NCBI GenBank assembly: GCA_963682175.1
Contig: OY821791.1
Location: forward strand, 20,984,542 to 21,048,541
Source: Triglochin maritima
Lineage: Eukaryota; Streptophyta; Magnoliopsida; Alismatales; Juncaginaceae
Direction of reading: 5' to 3'
DNA: 64,000 nt
The notes beneath the pieces are model-generated. The model saw nothing but the letters and a program-made list of their open reading frames with translations, did not search any database and was not told the origin of the DNA. The translations under genes were made by a program, and so were the position numbers. How positions within the stretch are numbered: the stretch's first letter is position 1; every line of letters begins with the position of its first letter. This document shows, in pieces, positions 32,823 through 45,460 of this stretch.

Positions 32823-33790
32823 ACAATAGCACGTCAACAACACGTCATCTTCTTTTGTGTCCCTGACACATACGTATATATCCCCGATATATACAATATT
32901 AAGATGGCAATGTGTCACCTCTTCTTGTGTCCCTGACCATATGTATACATCCCTGATATATACAACTATTTCTCTCTTCCAAGAATGCATCCACAATACG
33001 CAAGTCTCTGATCATGTATCCCTGATACAAGCCATATGTGTCCCCGACACATGTACTCTTCCGATCATACGGACAAATGGGTCGTGCGACCGGTGATGCA
33101 CCTGCAATTTAGGAGTCTCAAACTAGAAACCTTACTAGAAGGCCAGAATGACAACATCCTCACAAAAATAACAATTAAGCAGTCAAATGCACATCACTGT
33201 TCCCCAGGTTTACTCAGAAACTCACTTGACATGAACGGTATCTCGATCCCTCGGAGAGAATACCTTCTTGTCCTCAAGGTACTTGCTACTGTATCCAATA
33301 CAGTTGGGCCCAACAAATACTTTTAGTGCAGTCGAGTCAAACCTTTCCCTTCGCCCCAGACGACCATTACACTCAGAGTTGACTCCTTCCCCGAAGATGC
33401 CTCTTTAGACCGAATCTCTCATGGTCATAGATAACATCCCAAAGTAGCCACATCAACTCTTTGCTTCATGGTGTCGTCGAAGGTCACTGAGGGCAACTAA
33501 ATGACAATCATGTCTTCGACTCACACAGTGAAGGAGCAGGGATCCATCCTTTCACTTCCAAATGGTCGCTCAGCACATGTTGTATGACAGACATGCTATG
33601 GTGGATCATACTGCACACAACAGTATGTCTATCTCTCAACACCATACAAGTCTTAGTCCAGTCGCACCCCCTCTGCGCCTGACCCGAGCTTCATCATTGT
33701 CACCTTAACACCATACAAGTGTTACCTGGCGCCACATGTGATGCTCGCACTTGGCTTCTATAGGTCACATGAATCGTGGAAACATTCATG
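32823..33790 (-). other. Copia A 3' untranslated region with CCCYGA repeats
   Basis: About 1 kb without a gene. Near 32860-33060 there are at least six repeats of the form GTGTC.GGGACACAT or TATATC.GGGATATAC (read on the minus strand), many of them palindromic. The same array occurs in Copia B at 53345-53565. Confidence 0.6.
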
Positions 33791-34033
33791 TCAATCCTCA
33801 CCAACATAGAGGATCTCATCTTGATTCCTAATCAAGGTGACTGTCCTATCATGAACTACTCTGGATCTATCATACAAGATATCTTCATGATCAGTCTCAT
33901 CTCTGCTCGCTATCAAAAGCGCCAGAGGCGAATGCTCGTGTGAGTAAGCATTCTTCAGCCTATTGACAAAATAATATTTTATGCTAGAACAACTATATAA
34001 ACCAAACAGATATAGTTGAAAGGAAAAACACAA
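33791..34033 (-). CDS. 80-codon ORF in the copia 3' region (copy A)
   Basis: MCFSFQLYLFGLYSCSS... to NQDEILYVGED. The Copia B counterpart (52377-52619) has the same length and start and about five replacements. A hydrophobic N-terminal third is followed by a charged His/Glu/Asp-rich part. No known domain is recognised. Conservation may simply reflect the young age of the two copies, so coding status is unproven. Confidence 0.3.
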   Translation of the reverse strand: MCFSFQLYLFGLYSCSSIKYYFVNRLKNAYSHEHSPLALLIASRDETDHEDILYDRSRVVHDRTVTLIRNQDEILYVGED

Positions 34034-34284
34034 TCACTAATAAAAGGATGTTAGACATGCCAATACATCAAAGTCTGCGTAAGCCTAAGGACTTCACATG
34101 AGACACAAACGAGTCCTTAGCTATAGCCTTGGTAAGAGGGGCAGCTACCATAAGACTAGTAGATACATGTCTTAACACAAATTCCTATCTCGCTATAATG
34201 TCCTTCACAAAGTGGAACCTTGTCCATTTTGGCCTTCTCTTCAGGAGTCTCAGGATGCTTATCAAGGCTTAAGTGCAATCCCTT

Positions 34285-35775
34285 CTAAACAGGAGTGTCG
34301 ATTGGTTTGCATTTGTCCATATGGTATTTCTTTAAGACGTTAATATAAGTCTCTTGAGACAATCCCAGAAGTCTCTTGGACCTATCTCTAACAATCTTGA
34401 CACCAAGGACGTAGCTAGCTTCACCCATGTCCTTCATATCAAACGTGGAGGACAACCACTCTTTAGTGGATTTCAGAAACTCTTTGCTATTGCCAGCCAT
34501 GAGTATGTCATCAACATACAAGGTCAGAATGACAAATTTACCATTGGATCTCTTAACGTACACACAGTGATCTTCCTCAAGCATAGAGAACGCATTCTCT
34601 GATATAGCTTGATGGAAGCGAATGTTCCACTGTCTAGACGCTTGTTTTAAGCCACATAAGGACTTATTGAGCTTGCACACTTTGCGCTCCTGTCCTTTGA
34701 CTTCAAAACATTGAGGTTGATCCATATAGATCTCCTCCTCAAGTTCTCCATTGAGAAAAGCAGTCTTTACATCCATTTGGTAAAGCTCTAAGTTCATCTG
34801 AGCTACAATAGCTAGTAGAAGGCGGATGGAGGCAAACCTAACCACGGGTGAAAAGGTTTCCTCAAAATCCACGCCTTCTCTTTGGGTGTAGCCTTTAGCT
34901 ACCAGTCTAGCCTTGAATCTATCAATAGATCCATCCGCCTTCCTCTTAATCTTGAGGATCCACTTGGTCCCAATGGCCTTTCGGTTCGGCGGTAAGTCGA
35001 CCAAGTCCCAGACTCGATTAACTTTCATCGACTTCAACTCTTCCTTTATAGCTTCTAACCACTCTTTAGCATTTGGACCTTCCAAAGCCTCTTTCAAGGT
35101 CTCCGGTTTTTGCTCATCGATTACTGTCATCCCGGATGATTCATAATCAATTTCTTCTTGAGCTATCTTGAGGGCCTCTTCCTCTAAGTGAAACCGCCTA
35201 CGAGGAATGAGCCCGCGTTTGCTTCGACGCAGATGGATATCTGATGGCTCATCCTCCGTGAGAGCTATCGGATCCTCAGCATTGCTGCTCCCACTAGGAT
35301 AGACTGGTGGAACCTCATGTTCAACTTCCAGATCATGATCCCGTGGAGAGGCAATGTCCTCATCTTGTTGTTCAAAGAAGTCCACTGACTCTTTGATAGC
35401 TCCAGCAAGGGTTGGAAAATTATTTTCCAAGAATGTGGCATCCCTAGACTCCAGTTCCGTCCTTCTTTCATTCTCGTCTACCCCGATAAAAACATAACCT
35501 TTGGAGAAATCACTGTATTTTACAAAGATACACTTTTTCCCTCTAGGTCCTAGCTTTCCATATCGGTGACTAGTAGAATGAATGTATGCCGCACATCCCC
35601 AAGGACGCAGCAGACTAAAATCGGGCTTCCGTCCTGTCCATAACTCATATGGAGTTGAGGGAACCGATTTTGTTGGATCTCTATTGAGGATATAGGCAGC
35701 AGTTATTAGAGCATCTCCCCAAAACGAAATTGGTAAGCTCGCATGCGCCATCATGGATCTAACCATGTCTAGCAA
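34285..35775 (-). pseudogene. Copia A integrase C-terminus and reverse transcriptase
   Basis: A 496-codon frame. It starts inside integrase (the conserved [11 protein letters not shown] lies just upstream), passes [23 protein letters not shown] and [11 protein letters not shown], then an acidic spacer and LRRSKRG. The RT has [82 protein letters not shown] and the catalytic [10 protein letters not shown]. It stops at a TAG after PIDTPV, where Copia B has GAG. Beyond this the RNase H domain is missing: the frame passes from PEEKAKMDK straight to the last residues of pol near 34215. RT itself looks catalytically intact. Confidence 0.88.
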
Positions 35776-35808
35776 CGTTCTATTCCTTCTCTCGGCAACA
35801 CCATTTTG

Positions 35809-36453
35809 CTAAGGAGTATAAGGCATAATGAGTTGTCTACATATCCCCTTTTCATCACATAACTCCTTGAACATTATGGAGAGATACTCACCACCTCTAT
35901 CCGTTCTAAGAGTTTTTATCTTATTATCCAACTGATTCTCAACTAAGCTCAAGAATTTCTTAAAACATTCTAGAGCTTCTGACTTGTGAGAAATAAGATA
36001 AATATGACCATATCTAGTGAAGTCATCAATGAATGTGATGAAGTAACTTTGTCCATTTCTAGTACGCACATACAAAGGTCCACAAATATCTGAGTGAATT
36101 AGTTCTAAAGGAGAAGTAGCCCTAATGGCTTTTCCGAACGGTTTTCTAGTTGCCTTTCCAGCTAGACAAGATTCACAGGTCGGCAATTCAAATTTGGAGC
36201 ATTCTCCTAATACCCCCTCCTTTGCCAACCTGTTCATCCGGTCAACACCAATGTGACCTAGTCTAGCATGCCACATAACTGAATCATTATTCATGGAACT
36301 TTGGCTCATAAAGGCACTCGCGTTATGATTGAAATCATAAATTGCGTCCAACACAATAAAACTGTCAGAAAGAAAAGCACGTCCATAATAAATGTTAGAA
36401 AGGTATAAACCCATATCATTGTTCTCAAAAACAACTTTAAAACCATGTCTCAT
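35809..36453 (-). pseudogene. Copia A integrase N-terminal and core part
   Basis: MRHGFKVVFENNDMG leads into the GAG-pre-integrase zinc region (HARLGHIGVDRMNRL ... CESCLAGKATRKPF) and the integrase core (SDICGP with the first catalytic Asp; TLRTDRGGEYLS with the second). The third acidic residue lies after a TAG that replaces the first Gln of the PQQNG motif. An in-frame TGA upstream (36475-36477) separates this part from protease; it is shared with Copia B. Confidence 0.85.
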
Positions 36454-36477
36454 TAAGACAACAACAGAAATAATATT

Positions 36478-36816
36478 TCACCGTATAGCTGGTGCATACA
36501 ACACGTCGTGAAGTAATAGGATCCGGCCACTTCGCAAAGCCACTTTGCATGTGCCAACTCCAAGAACTTCAATGCTAGTGTTGTTTGCCATGTTTATTCG
36601 CCTCCCACTTGGAACACGGCGATATTCAACGAAGGCAGAACGATCCTTTGTTACGTGGTCCGTGGCACCTGAATCCACAATCCACACAGGAGAATGATCA
36701 GTGAGCATCACAGAACTAGTCACGTTACAATTCGAGGGATTACACACAGTAATTACCTTTTGCTCAGTGCACTCACAAGCAAAATGTCCAGTCTTTCGGC
36801 AGTTAAAACAAGTCAC
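36478..36816 (-). pseudogene. Copia A zinc knuckle and protease
   Basis: CFNCRKTGHFACEC is a perfect CX2CX4HX4C knuckle. WIVDSGATDHVT carries the protease DSGA site, followed by INMANNTSIEVLGVGTC and LLHDVLYAPAIR. It is in frame with gag but separated from it by a TGA near 36850, and is closed by a second TGA. Both stops are also present in Copia B. Confidence 0.88.
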
Positions 36817-36852
36817 ATTAGACTTATCTTTCCCACCCCTGGATCCTCGAGG

Positions 36853-37503
36853 TCATTTCTTTCCAGCTTTGTTTTCTGTTTTGTTTGCATTTGCACCCTT
36901 CTTGCCTTTAAAACCCTGAGCTCTATCTCTTTTGCGCTTAAAACCTGCACTCCTTCGAGGAGCGCCAGCTTTAGCAGCAAACAGTTCAGTTAGAGGGGCT
37001 TCCGCAAGCATGCGGTCCTCCTCCAGCTCTAGGTGTTTTGCGGCCTGGTCAAATGTCCTGATGTCATCAGCATGGGTCAGATGGACCTTCATATGCTCCC
37101 AACTCTTCGAAGGCAATGATCTGATGAGAGCAGACACTTGCTCCTCATCGGTCTTAGCACGACTGGCAGCACTCAGCTCGCTAATCATGTTTGACATTGC
37201 GGTAATATGCTGCCTTATTGTGTGACCTTGGCGCATTTTATACCCATCAAACATAAGCCCAAGCTGACGGGCCCTTGTGACGGAGGTCACTCCGTACTGA
37301 AACTTAACAGCTTCCCACAAGGCCTTTGCAGTTTGAAACTTTTCGAACCGCAGTAACAGATCGTCCCTCATTGAACTTAGAATTATTATTAGAGCAATTC
37401 GGTCTTTCTTTTTCCATGCATTATAAACATCCAAGTTTCTGCGATGTTGCGCAGTATTCCCCTCCTCGGGGGGAGACATAGATTGGTTTATGTTTTCTAA
37501 CAT
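36853..37503 (-). pseudogene. Copia A gag
   Basis: The capsid region of a copia polyprotein: LDVYNAWKKKDRIALIIIL, LWEAVKFQYGVTSVTRARQLG, YKMRQGHTIRQHI, DEEQVSALIRSLP and a Lys-rich end. Compared with Copia B, about 54 bp are deleted just upstream (around 37507-37515), removing the YDMWHRKIEYLLEDQ segment. It ends at the shared TGA. Confidence 0.85.
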
Positions 37504-37515
37504 GTCATTGAGTTT

Positions 37516-39841
37516 ATCTCCTTGAGTCAGATAGCGACAATGCTTTTGGAAGTAGCCATAAAGAATCTACGACAATCAAAATACATAGCGATACATGAGT
37601 TCTAGCATCAAATATAACGAACTACAATAATCATACAGAATAAACTGACTTAATAGCTATAGCATTCAGACCAAAAGAAAACATAAAGCACTCGATCAAA
37701 TCCTCATGCAATAGTTAATAAAGCCATTTTACTAATCTAGATATTGAGCTCCATCATGATTTAATGACCCAAAAAAACGTTTTAAATCATGGCAAATCAG
37801 CAAATAAAATTTTTTTTGCCGCCGGTTGCAAGGTGGTTTACACAAAACACTTCAACCTTGCAACTACCACTAGGCATGCGAGTTCCCAAAAAAATGGTTT
37901 TCAAAAAACAATCAACATCACACAGATATGATTACTACATTACTTCCATATCGAGCTAATGATCCCCATTAGGGATTTAGCCTCGTCGACGGGAACCTGC
38001 ATGAGTCTTATAGCAATAATATCGCAATAACAAAAATAAAGGAGCCCCTCGTCTCCTTAGGGCAATAAACAGTCCACAGTCCATAATTATTACAGTCCAT
38101 AAATATTACAGTCCATTGCGATAACTATTGCAAATGGAAATAAATGAATGAAATTACGCTAATCTCTCAATAAGGCAGTAAATAAAATCAGTAATCATTC
38201 ATTCCACATAGCCACAATCTTTCCATACGTTAGCACAATCCGACGTATGAAAAAATACCATAAAGTGTGCACCTCATTCAAACAAGAAGGAAGTAATGCA
38301 TAAGGAAACAATGCATGAATGGGGCACGAAAATAGGCAAAAAAACGTGTTAGGTAATGACAACCAATCTCCACAATAATCATTCTCAAAACAAAAATTTT
38401 TTTCTTCTTTCCATAATCAATATAATCATGCAATCAATAATAATTATGCTACTTCTAATGGAAAGGAAAAATTCGAAATTATATGGTGGAGAACAACACA
38501 TATTTTTTGCATCAAAGGAAAGCATCCAAACATATTTTTAAGGCAATAAAATTCCAGCCCATAATATCTTTCCAAAAATTTCAGAATTAGCCAATCTTTC
38601 CATAATCAATATAAGCATGCAATCAACAATAATTATGCTACTTGTAATGGAAAGAAAAAATTCGAAATTATATGGTGGAGAACAACACATATGTTTTTGC
38701 ATCAAAGGAAAGCATCCAAACATATTTTGAAGGCAATAAAATTCCAGCCCATAATATCTTTCCAAAAATTTCAGAATTAGCCAATCTTTCCATAATCAAT
38801 ATAAGCATGCAATCAACAATAATTATGCTACTTGTAATGGAAAGAAAAATTCGAAATTCTTTGGTGGATGGCATCACATATATGCACATTTGATGAAAAG
38901 AAAATATTTCAAATGAAATGCATGCAATCATCCCAAAAGAAATCCGAAATATCCTTAATGAGATTAACATATATGTGCATTCAATCATAAAGGAAATATT
39001 TCAAATGAAATGCATGCAATTATTCCAAAAGAAATCCGAAATATCCTTAATGAGATTAACATATATGTGCATTCAATCATAAAGGAAATATTTCAAATGA
39101 AATGAATGCTCTCATTCCAAAAAAAACGAAATATACAATATGGTAACTTAATATTCATGTATACATGCTCAAAGATTAGAATAAATAATATCTAACCCTA
39201 ATTCGTAAAAATCAGGAAAAATAGACATCTTATTTCATGTATACATGCGCATGATTTAGAAGAATCAACATGGAAAATAACTTCTGATTTTATCTAATAC
39301 ATGCACAAAGAATAGAGGTAACAGCACAGAAAAAAAAGAATTCTGGTCACATCTATTTATGTGCAATGATAGGAGAGCAACATATCATATTGGCTCGAAA
39401 GAAAATAAGGAAAAATCCATCTTAAACCATGCACATATGCGCAAGAATGGAGGAGCAAAATCTAACCCTAGATGCATGCTCTAATGAACCATAACATGCG
39501 CAACATGTAGAAACTAGTCTAAACTCTAATTGCGCATGTTAGAAAGAAATCAGCAAACATGCACCACTTATATCTCTAAATGAATGATCATATTATTTCA
39601 TTTAAAGATCAAAAACCTCTGAGTTTTCATTTCCAGAATATGAAAACGAATTTGAAAGAAAAAAAAATCATGAACAATCAACATATATAACATGCGCATC
39701 ATGTAAATAAGCAATGCTGATTTTCTGTTTTCTTTCTTTCTCCAAAAACATAATCACCGAATATTTTGTTTTTATCTCAAATCAGATTATCATGAAACAA
39801 AAATTCGTCAAGCATGGTGAGGATTCGAAGGTAACCGAGAT
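37516..39841 (-). other. Copia A leader with 190-bp and 92-bp tandem repeats
   Basis: A 2.3-kb leader between gag and the primer site, AT-rich. A unit of about 190 bp starting TTTCCATAATCAATATAA recurs near 38409, 38597 and 38787. A second unit of about 92 bp with CATTTGAAATATTTCCTTTATG recurs between about 38890 and 39110. Copia B has one fewer 190-bp unit, which explains part of the length difference. No gene is seen. Confidence 0.7.
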
Positions 39842-39854
39842 GGCTCTGGTACCA
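39842..39854 (-). promoter_or_regulatory. Copia A primer-binding site, initiator Met
   Basis: On the minus strand TTGGTACCAGAGC, one mismatch from TGGTATCAGAGC; next to the 5' LTR end at 39856. Confidence 0.8.
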
Positions 39855-39855
39855 A

Positions 39856-40223
39856 TGTAAGCAAATAACAATTCTACAGGTTCAGGAGTACCTTTCTTGG
39901 AGAGAACCTGTGGCAGCGGAAGGAAGATCGGAGGTCACCTTACGGAATCCTTCTCACCGGTCGGTCTCCTACTCTCTTGGAGAAGAACCACGTGTCCACA
40001 ACCCAAGAGTCTACGGATTAGCTTGGTGGATGTGGAGGGACGAATGGGAGAGAGAGGGAGAGGTGGCGGCTAGGGTTTGCACACAAGAATTAGTCCATCC
40101 AATGGGAGGCTCCCCTCCTTATATAGATGGCCCCACCCAAAACCCTAATGTGCAACCAATGAGAGTGCGCCACGTGTCAGTGCTTTGGGCAAACATCATC
40201 TTAATCCTTAGATTAATCCAATA
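39856..40223 (-). repeat. Copia A 5' LTR
   Basis: 368 bp. It starts TATTGGATTAATC on the minus strand at 40223 and has a TATATAA box at 40119-40125. It lacks 16 bp present in the other LTRs, a deletion between two GCTAGGGTTT direct repeats. Confidence 0.9.
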
Positions 40224-40228
40224 TTTTG

Positions 40229-41943
40229 TTTACTGATGATGTCATGTTGTTCGCCAAAGCAACAAAAGCAAATACCGAGATTATTAAGGAGATCCTGGCA
40301 GAGTTTTCAGCATGCTCAGGGTTACATCTTAACACCACACAAGAGCCAAGTGTTCCTGGGGAGAAACGCAGCTCATGGGAGGTGGATTTGCGACCACCAT
40401 GGGATGGAAATGGAGGCTTTTCTAGTCACTTACTTGGGGCTGCCACTTTTCACATCATGGCTTTGGAAGCAGCACTGTGCTGGGCTGGTGGCGAAACTCA
40501 AAGGTAGGCTTAGCACATAGAAGCGAAGTCATCTCTTAATGGCTGGCTGGGTGGAGCTGGTACAATTGGTATTGGTCTCTTTTAGTATTTACTAGATATC
40601 CGTGTTCCTTATCCCTAGATCGACATTGAAGGAGATGGAGAGCATCAATATACAGTTTTTATGGGGAGGACCATGAAAATGGATGGCTGTGGCAGGAAGG
40701 GCATTTGCGTGGCCAAGAGTGAAGAGGGATTGAGGCTGCGCAAGTTGGTAGATTGGAATGATGCTGGACTGCTGCGGCTTCTTTGGCTAGTCGTGCCTGA
40801 AGACGATTCGTTGTGGGTGAGATGTATTAGAAGGGGCACAATTTGGTTAGCATGACCACCGTCGAGCTGCTCCTGGGAATGGTGTGGAATTCTGAAAGTA
40901 CGGGATATTGCAAAAGGAGCATATTCATTCCAGTGGGGAGACGGCAACAACATTCAATTTTTTCTTGATCCTTGGTGTGGACTGTCATTTCTTTGTGAAC
41001 CATGGGGGGCACGGTTGCACTACGATGTGGGGATGCCGAATGACACATTGATAGCTCACTATATCAGCAATGGCTCACGGAACCTACCTGCCCCCAGGTC
41101 ACTCAAAATGCTAGAGTTCTGGCCAAAGATAGTGAAGATGCAAATTCATGGGGGCCGGGACAAACCTACTCGGATGGATGCCAAAAAGGAGAAATTATCC
41201 CTTAAGGAGGCGTGGGCATGGGTGGTTCCAAAGAGGGCAAGAGTGGGGCGGAGCAAACTCGTTTGGCACAAAAATTATGGCACAAGACATGCCATGGTAA
41301 TTTGGCGTGCACTGCGGGGTCGTTTGATGACAAAGAAATTAATGCAAGCAAGGGGTGCAAACCATGGGCTGGAGTGTGTATTAGGCAAGGATTGAGAGGA
41401 GGACATGGACACCTTTTTTGGGCATGCACTTTCACGAAGGAGGTCTGGACAGTAGTTCTACGAATCTTGGGATGTTGGTATACGAACTACACTAGTAGAG
41501 GAGGCACAACGCTTGTCACGCATCAAGGGCAACTGAGTTCAAACGAAGTTGATGAAGCTGGCATTTGGTGTTGCTGTGTATGAGTGTTGGTAGGAATGAA
41601 ATCGAAGGATATTCGACCAAGAACAAAAATGATAGATGTACATCATTCAAATGGTCAAGGATACGGTATGGATTATGGGGTCGAGGATGAAGGACATTGC
41701 TGAGGACCCAGGGACCTTGAGGGCATTTCAAGAAGCATGGAACTAGAAGAACACATCTAGTAGGAACTAAAAGGTGGAAGAGTTGGTGTAAATGCGACTT
41801 TGATCTCATGTGGTTATTGTGAAGTTGGGCATGCGCACAACTTACCCTGCAGTTTTACTCTTCATCATTTGTAGGATGTAAATTTTAGTTTACATACTTA
41901 ATGAAATGTCAAGGCAATGCCTTTCTTTTGCTTTGCAAAAAAA
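40229..41943 (+). pseudogene. LINE L2, 3' part (RT C-terminus, zf-RVT, 3' UTR)
   Basis: Resumes the L2 RT after Copia A with FTDDVMLFAKATKAN (the usual Ala of FADD is Thr), then frames with YLGLPLFTS, FFLDPWCGLSFLCEPWGARLHYD, HKNYGTRHAMVIWRALRGRLMTKKLM and HLFWACTFTKEVW. Many frameshifts occur. The 3' UTR (about 41640-41943) ends CTTTTGCTTTGCAAAAAAAG, the family tail, and runs straight into the polypurine tract. Confidence 0.82.
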
Positions 41944-44330
41944 GAAGGGAATGAGAGAGAAAATGAGAAGGGAGAGAGGATGAGAAGGATAATGACAATG
42001 AGAGAGGAGAGAGGAGGGAAGAAGGGAAAAGAGAGAAAAAGAAGAGAGAAGGAGAGGAGAGAGAGGTAGAGAACACACAGAGAAGAGAGAAGGGAGAGAT
42101 AGAATGATAGAGACGGAGAAGAGAGAAAATGGCTATGGATAAGGAGAGAAGGGAGAAGGAGAAGAGAGAAGAGGAGAGGGAGACAGGAGACAAGGGAAGA
42201 GAGAGGAGGGAGAAGAAGGGGCTGAGAGAGCGAGAGGAGTAGAAGGAGGGAGTGGGGGTGGGGGATAAGAGGAAGATAGATAAAGAGAAAGAGGAACTCA
42301 AGGATAAGAGGAAAGAGAGATAAGAAGAGGGAGAAGGAGAGTGGAGAGAGACAGAAGGGAACGAGAGAGAGATGACGAGATAAAGAAGGGAAGGTGAGAG
42401 GAAAAAAGGAGACAAGAGAGGGAAGGAGAGAAAGAGGAGGAGGATGGAGAGAGAGAGAAGGAGAGGAAGAGAGGGGAGGAGAGAGGGAGAGGGAGAAGAG
42501 GGAGGGGACGAAAGGAGACGGAGGGATATGAAGAGAGAGATGAGGAGTAAGAAGTAGAGAGAGCAAAGTAGAGGAAGAGAGGGAGAAGAGAGGAGAGAGA
42601 AAAACAAGGAAATAGGAGGAGAGATTGAACGAGAGAGCGAGAGAATGAGAAGAGGATAGAGAAGGGAACGAGATAGAGAAAGGATGGTAGAGGTAGAGAA
42701 AGAGAGCGAGTAGTAGGGAGAGAGATAGAGGAGGAAAGAGATAAGGAGGAAGAGAAGGGGAGAGGATGATAGAAAAGGGTGAAGGGTGTGAGTGATAAAG
42801 TAAAGATGAGGGAAGAGAAAAGGATAGGAGAAAGAAGAAGAGGGAGATGGGGAGAGGAGAAGGGAGAGGGTGATGGACAAGAGGAGCAAGGAAGGGAGAA
42901 AGGAGATAGAGAGAGAAGGTGTTCCCCCTCCTTCTCATCTTTCCCCTCTTCCTCCCCTTCCCTTCTCTTTATCCCCTCTCTTATTATCCTTCTCCCCCTC
43001 TCTCTCTTCGCTTCCTTTTCTCCTTGTAAGGATAACGGGAAGGGTACAGAGATAGAGAAGGAGAGAGTAGATAGAGAAGAGAGAGTAGAAGAAGGGGAGA
43101 GGAGAGGGAAAAATTCAGAAGGGAGTAAGAGAAGTAGATGGAGGGAGTAGAAGGAGAGAGGGAATGAGTGAGAAGGAGAAGAGAAAGTGGATAGGAGGGA
43201 GAACGATAGAGAATGAGAAAAGGAGAAGTGATAGAATGTGAGAGAAAGGAGAGAGAGAAAGAGAGAGAGAGGGATAAGAGGGAGAACGCAGAGAGAAGAA
43301 GGAGTGGGGGAGAAGAACGACACCAAGAGAATGAGAGAGGGAAGAGGAGGGTAGAGGTAGGCAAGAGGAGAGAGAGAAGAAAAGAGAGAGGGGAAAGGGA
43401 CAGAGAAGTGAGACGGAGAGCGAGAACGAGAGATAAAGAAGGGAGAGTGGAGAGTGGAGGAAAGAGGATATGAAGAGTAGAGAGAGAGGAAGTAGGAGAG
43501 AGGAGAAGAATAGTGAAGAAGAGAGAGAAGGAAAGAGGGAGAGAAAGGAGAGAGGATAAAGAGTGGAAAGGGAGTGAAACGGAGAAAAGAGAGAAGTAGA
43601 GGGAGAAGGAGAGAGGACAGAGAAGAAGGAAGAGAGAGAGTGAGAGAAGGAAGGAGTGGATAAGAGGATAAGAGGGAGACAGAGAGTGAATGAGAAGAGG
43701 GAAGAGGCGGGAGACAAGGAGAGAAGGAATGAGAGAGCCAGAGAAGAAAGGGAAGGATGAGAGAAGAGGAACAAAGAGAAGGGGGAGAGGGGAAGTAGAA
43801 GGAAGAAGGAGAAGGGAGAAGAGATAGGGGAGAAGAATTGGGATAGAAGTAGAGACAATAAGAGACAGAGAGAGAGGAGGAGAAGGGAAAGAGGTGGACA
43901 GAGAAGGTTAAGAAGTCAGAGAGAGAAGAAGAAGAAGAAGAGAGAAGGATAAGGAGAAAGGGATAAGAGGGAAGGGAGAAGAGAAGGAATATGAGGGAGA
44001 TAGAGATGAGGAGAGAGAGAAGGAGAAACGGGGAGAGTGGGAGGGAAGAGAGATGGGTAGAGAGAGACAGAGAGAAGGGAGAGACGGAGAGAGAGAAGGG
44101 AGAGGAGAGAGAAGGAGAGGGAGAAAAGGAGAAGCGACAGAAAGAAGAGAAGAAGAAGGACAAGGAGAGAGGGATAAGGAGAAGAAGGATAAAGGAGGGA
44201 GGGGAGAAGAGAGAGAAACATAGAGACGGAGAGAGAAAATGAGAAGGGAGAGAGGAGGAGAAGGATAATGACAATGAGAGAGGAGAGAGGAGGGAAGGGA
44301 AAAGAGAGAAGAAGAGGAGAGAATGAAGGT
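41944..44330 (+). repeat. Polypurine tract 2
   Basis: 2.4 kb, nearly all A/G on the plus strand. The first 0.9 kb matches the end part of the tract in pieces 0b, 1 and 3. At about 42828 it passes through AGGATAGGAG without a LINE, then the pyrimidine block (42918-43030), then 1.3 kb matching tracts 1 and 3, and it returns to the same AATGAGAAGGGAGAGAGGAGG block (44238) with which it began (41952). It therefore spans more than one unit of a larger repeat of about 2.3 kb. Confidence 0.85.
42918..43030 (+). repeat. Pyrimidine switch block, tract 2
   Basis: The same block as 22489-22600: begins GGTGTTCCCCCTCCTTCTC and ends CTCCTTGTAAGGATAA, with scattered substitutions between. Confidence 0.85.
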
Positions 44331-44446
44331 AACTACCAAAGAGAAAAAAGTAGGAGAGAGAAGCTCTAGGAGGCATGGGGAAACCTATAGTTTCCTAGGT
44401 CATTTCTTCACGTTTTCTTTATTTCTACCACTGATTTCTTACTAAA

Positions 44447-45440
44447 ATGGAGCGTTTGGTAAGTTCTAGCACTGTTTTAGGGCTGTTGGAGGTGGGTGGT
44501 AGCCATGAGCCTCCTCAAACAGTAAAAACAAGCCATGGTGATGTGGCTTTTCGAAGTTCTAAGTTAGATTTGCCAAGTGTTGGAGAGGGGCTGAAACCTT
44601 GAAGATGGTTTGAGTTGTTTGGGGCTGGTGTTAAGACCAACGCAAAGACAACTCTAGAGTTCCTCTAGCCGGAGGTAAAAGATGGAATCAAGGTTGCGAT
44701 GTGCACCAAACAACAAGTGGTGGATGCACTAAAATGTTGGGAGAAGGTTCTCTTTGGTTATTTTGTGGATTTTAAACCCCATTAACCAACCCTTGAAAGG
44801 TACCTCCACAAGCTTTGGGAGTTACATGAGGGAGTAGAGGTCATTCACTGTCGGAATGGGTTCCTTCTTTTTAGGTTCACACTAGAAGAAGACCGACAAC
44901 ATGTGCTTGAGTGTGGGGCTTGGTTTGTGAGGGGAACCCCCTGAGTGGTTCAGCAATGGACTACCTTCCTATTTTCTTTTCGATCATCCTCCTCTTCCTA
45001 CTCCGGGGGGGGAGCTATCTTTGAATGCCTGAAATGGTCATGGAGAGAAGTAAAATTTCATCCATTCCAATATGGATATAGCTGACGGAGCTAAACCTTT
45101 GGTTTTGGTCACGATAGATTTTGAGCACCATTGCTAGTGTTCTTGGAAAGCCATTATCCATGAATGATAATACGGCTTCAGGAGGAGGCTATCCTATGCA
45201 AGAGTTTGTGTGGAGATTGAAGGAACATTTGAATATCCTGATTTCATGGTGATTCAAATTGAATGGGTGCTTCGATGAAGGTGGATATCGAGTATGAGTG
45301 GAAACCGGGGGTATTGCGAGACATGCTTGGAGTTTAGGCACAAGCTGGCCCACTGCCCACAAAGGAAAATGGAGAAGGAGAAGGAGAACGATGTAGTGGT
45401 TGGGAATGAGATAGCGATGCTAGTGAGAAGTGGGGTGGTG
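44447..45440 (+). pseudogene. LINE ORF1 (DUF4283-like, zinc knuckle), L3
   Basis: From the ATG at 44447 (MERLVSSSTVLGLLEVGG). Stops and shifts follow, but the DUF4283 pattern is readable: VVDALKCWEKVLFGYF, YLHKLWELHEGVEV, NGFLLFRFTLEEDRQHVL and GAWFVRGTP. An extra stretch near 44960-45020 breaks the frame. At about 45312-45361 the knuckle CETCLEFRHKLAHC is a complete CX2CX4HX4C, better preserved than in L1. ORF1 ends in a short region where GGAATGAGATAGCGATG (45408) is nearly repeated at 45449. Confidence 0.72.
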
Positions 45441-45460
45441 CTGCTGGAAATGAGATAGCG

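Larger units (their letters stand above)
32427..40223 (-). mobile_element. Ty1/copia element, Copia A
   Basis: 7.8 kb, inserted in L2 RT with a 5-bp duplication TTTTG (32422-32426 and 40224-40228). It has 384-bp (3', left) and 368-bp (5', right) LTRs, an initiator-Met primer site, a 2.3-kb leader with tandem repeats, gag, protease, integrase and RT. RNase H is deleted and several stops are present. It is closely related to Copia B and lies in the opposite orientation. Confidence 0.92.

Noticed and set aside
38356..38988. Small frames with IIIVDCMLILIMERLANSEIF-type peptide in the copia leader
   Set aside because: They repeat because the 190-bp unit repeats; no start context or conservation beyond the DNA repeat.
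42298..44376. 692-codon minus-strand frame
   Set aside because: Lies over polypurine tract 2; low complexity, and overlapping frames are equally open.
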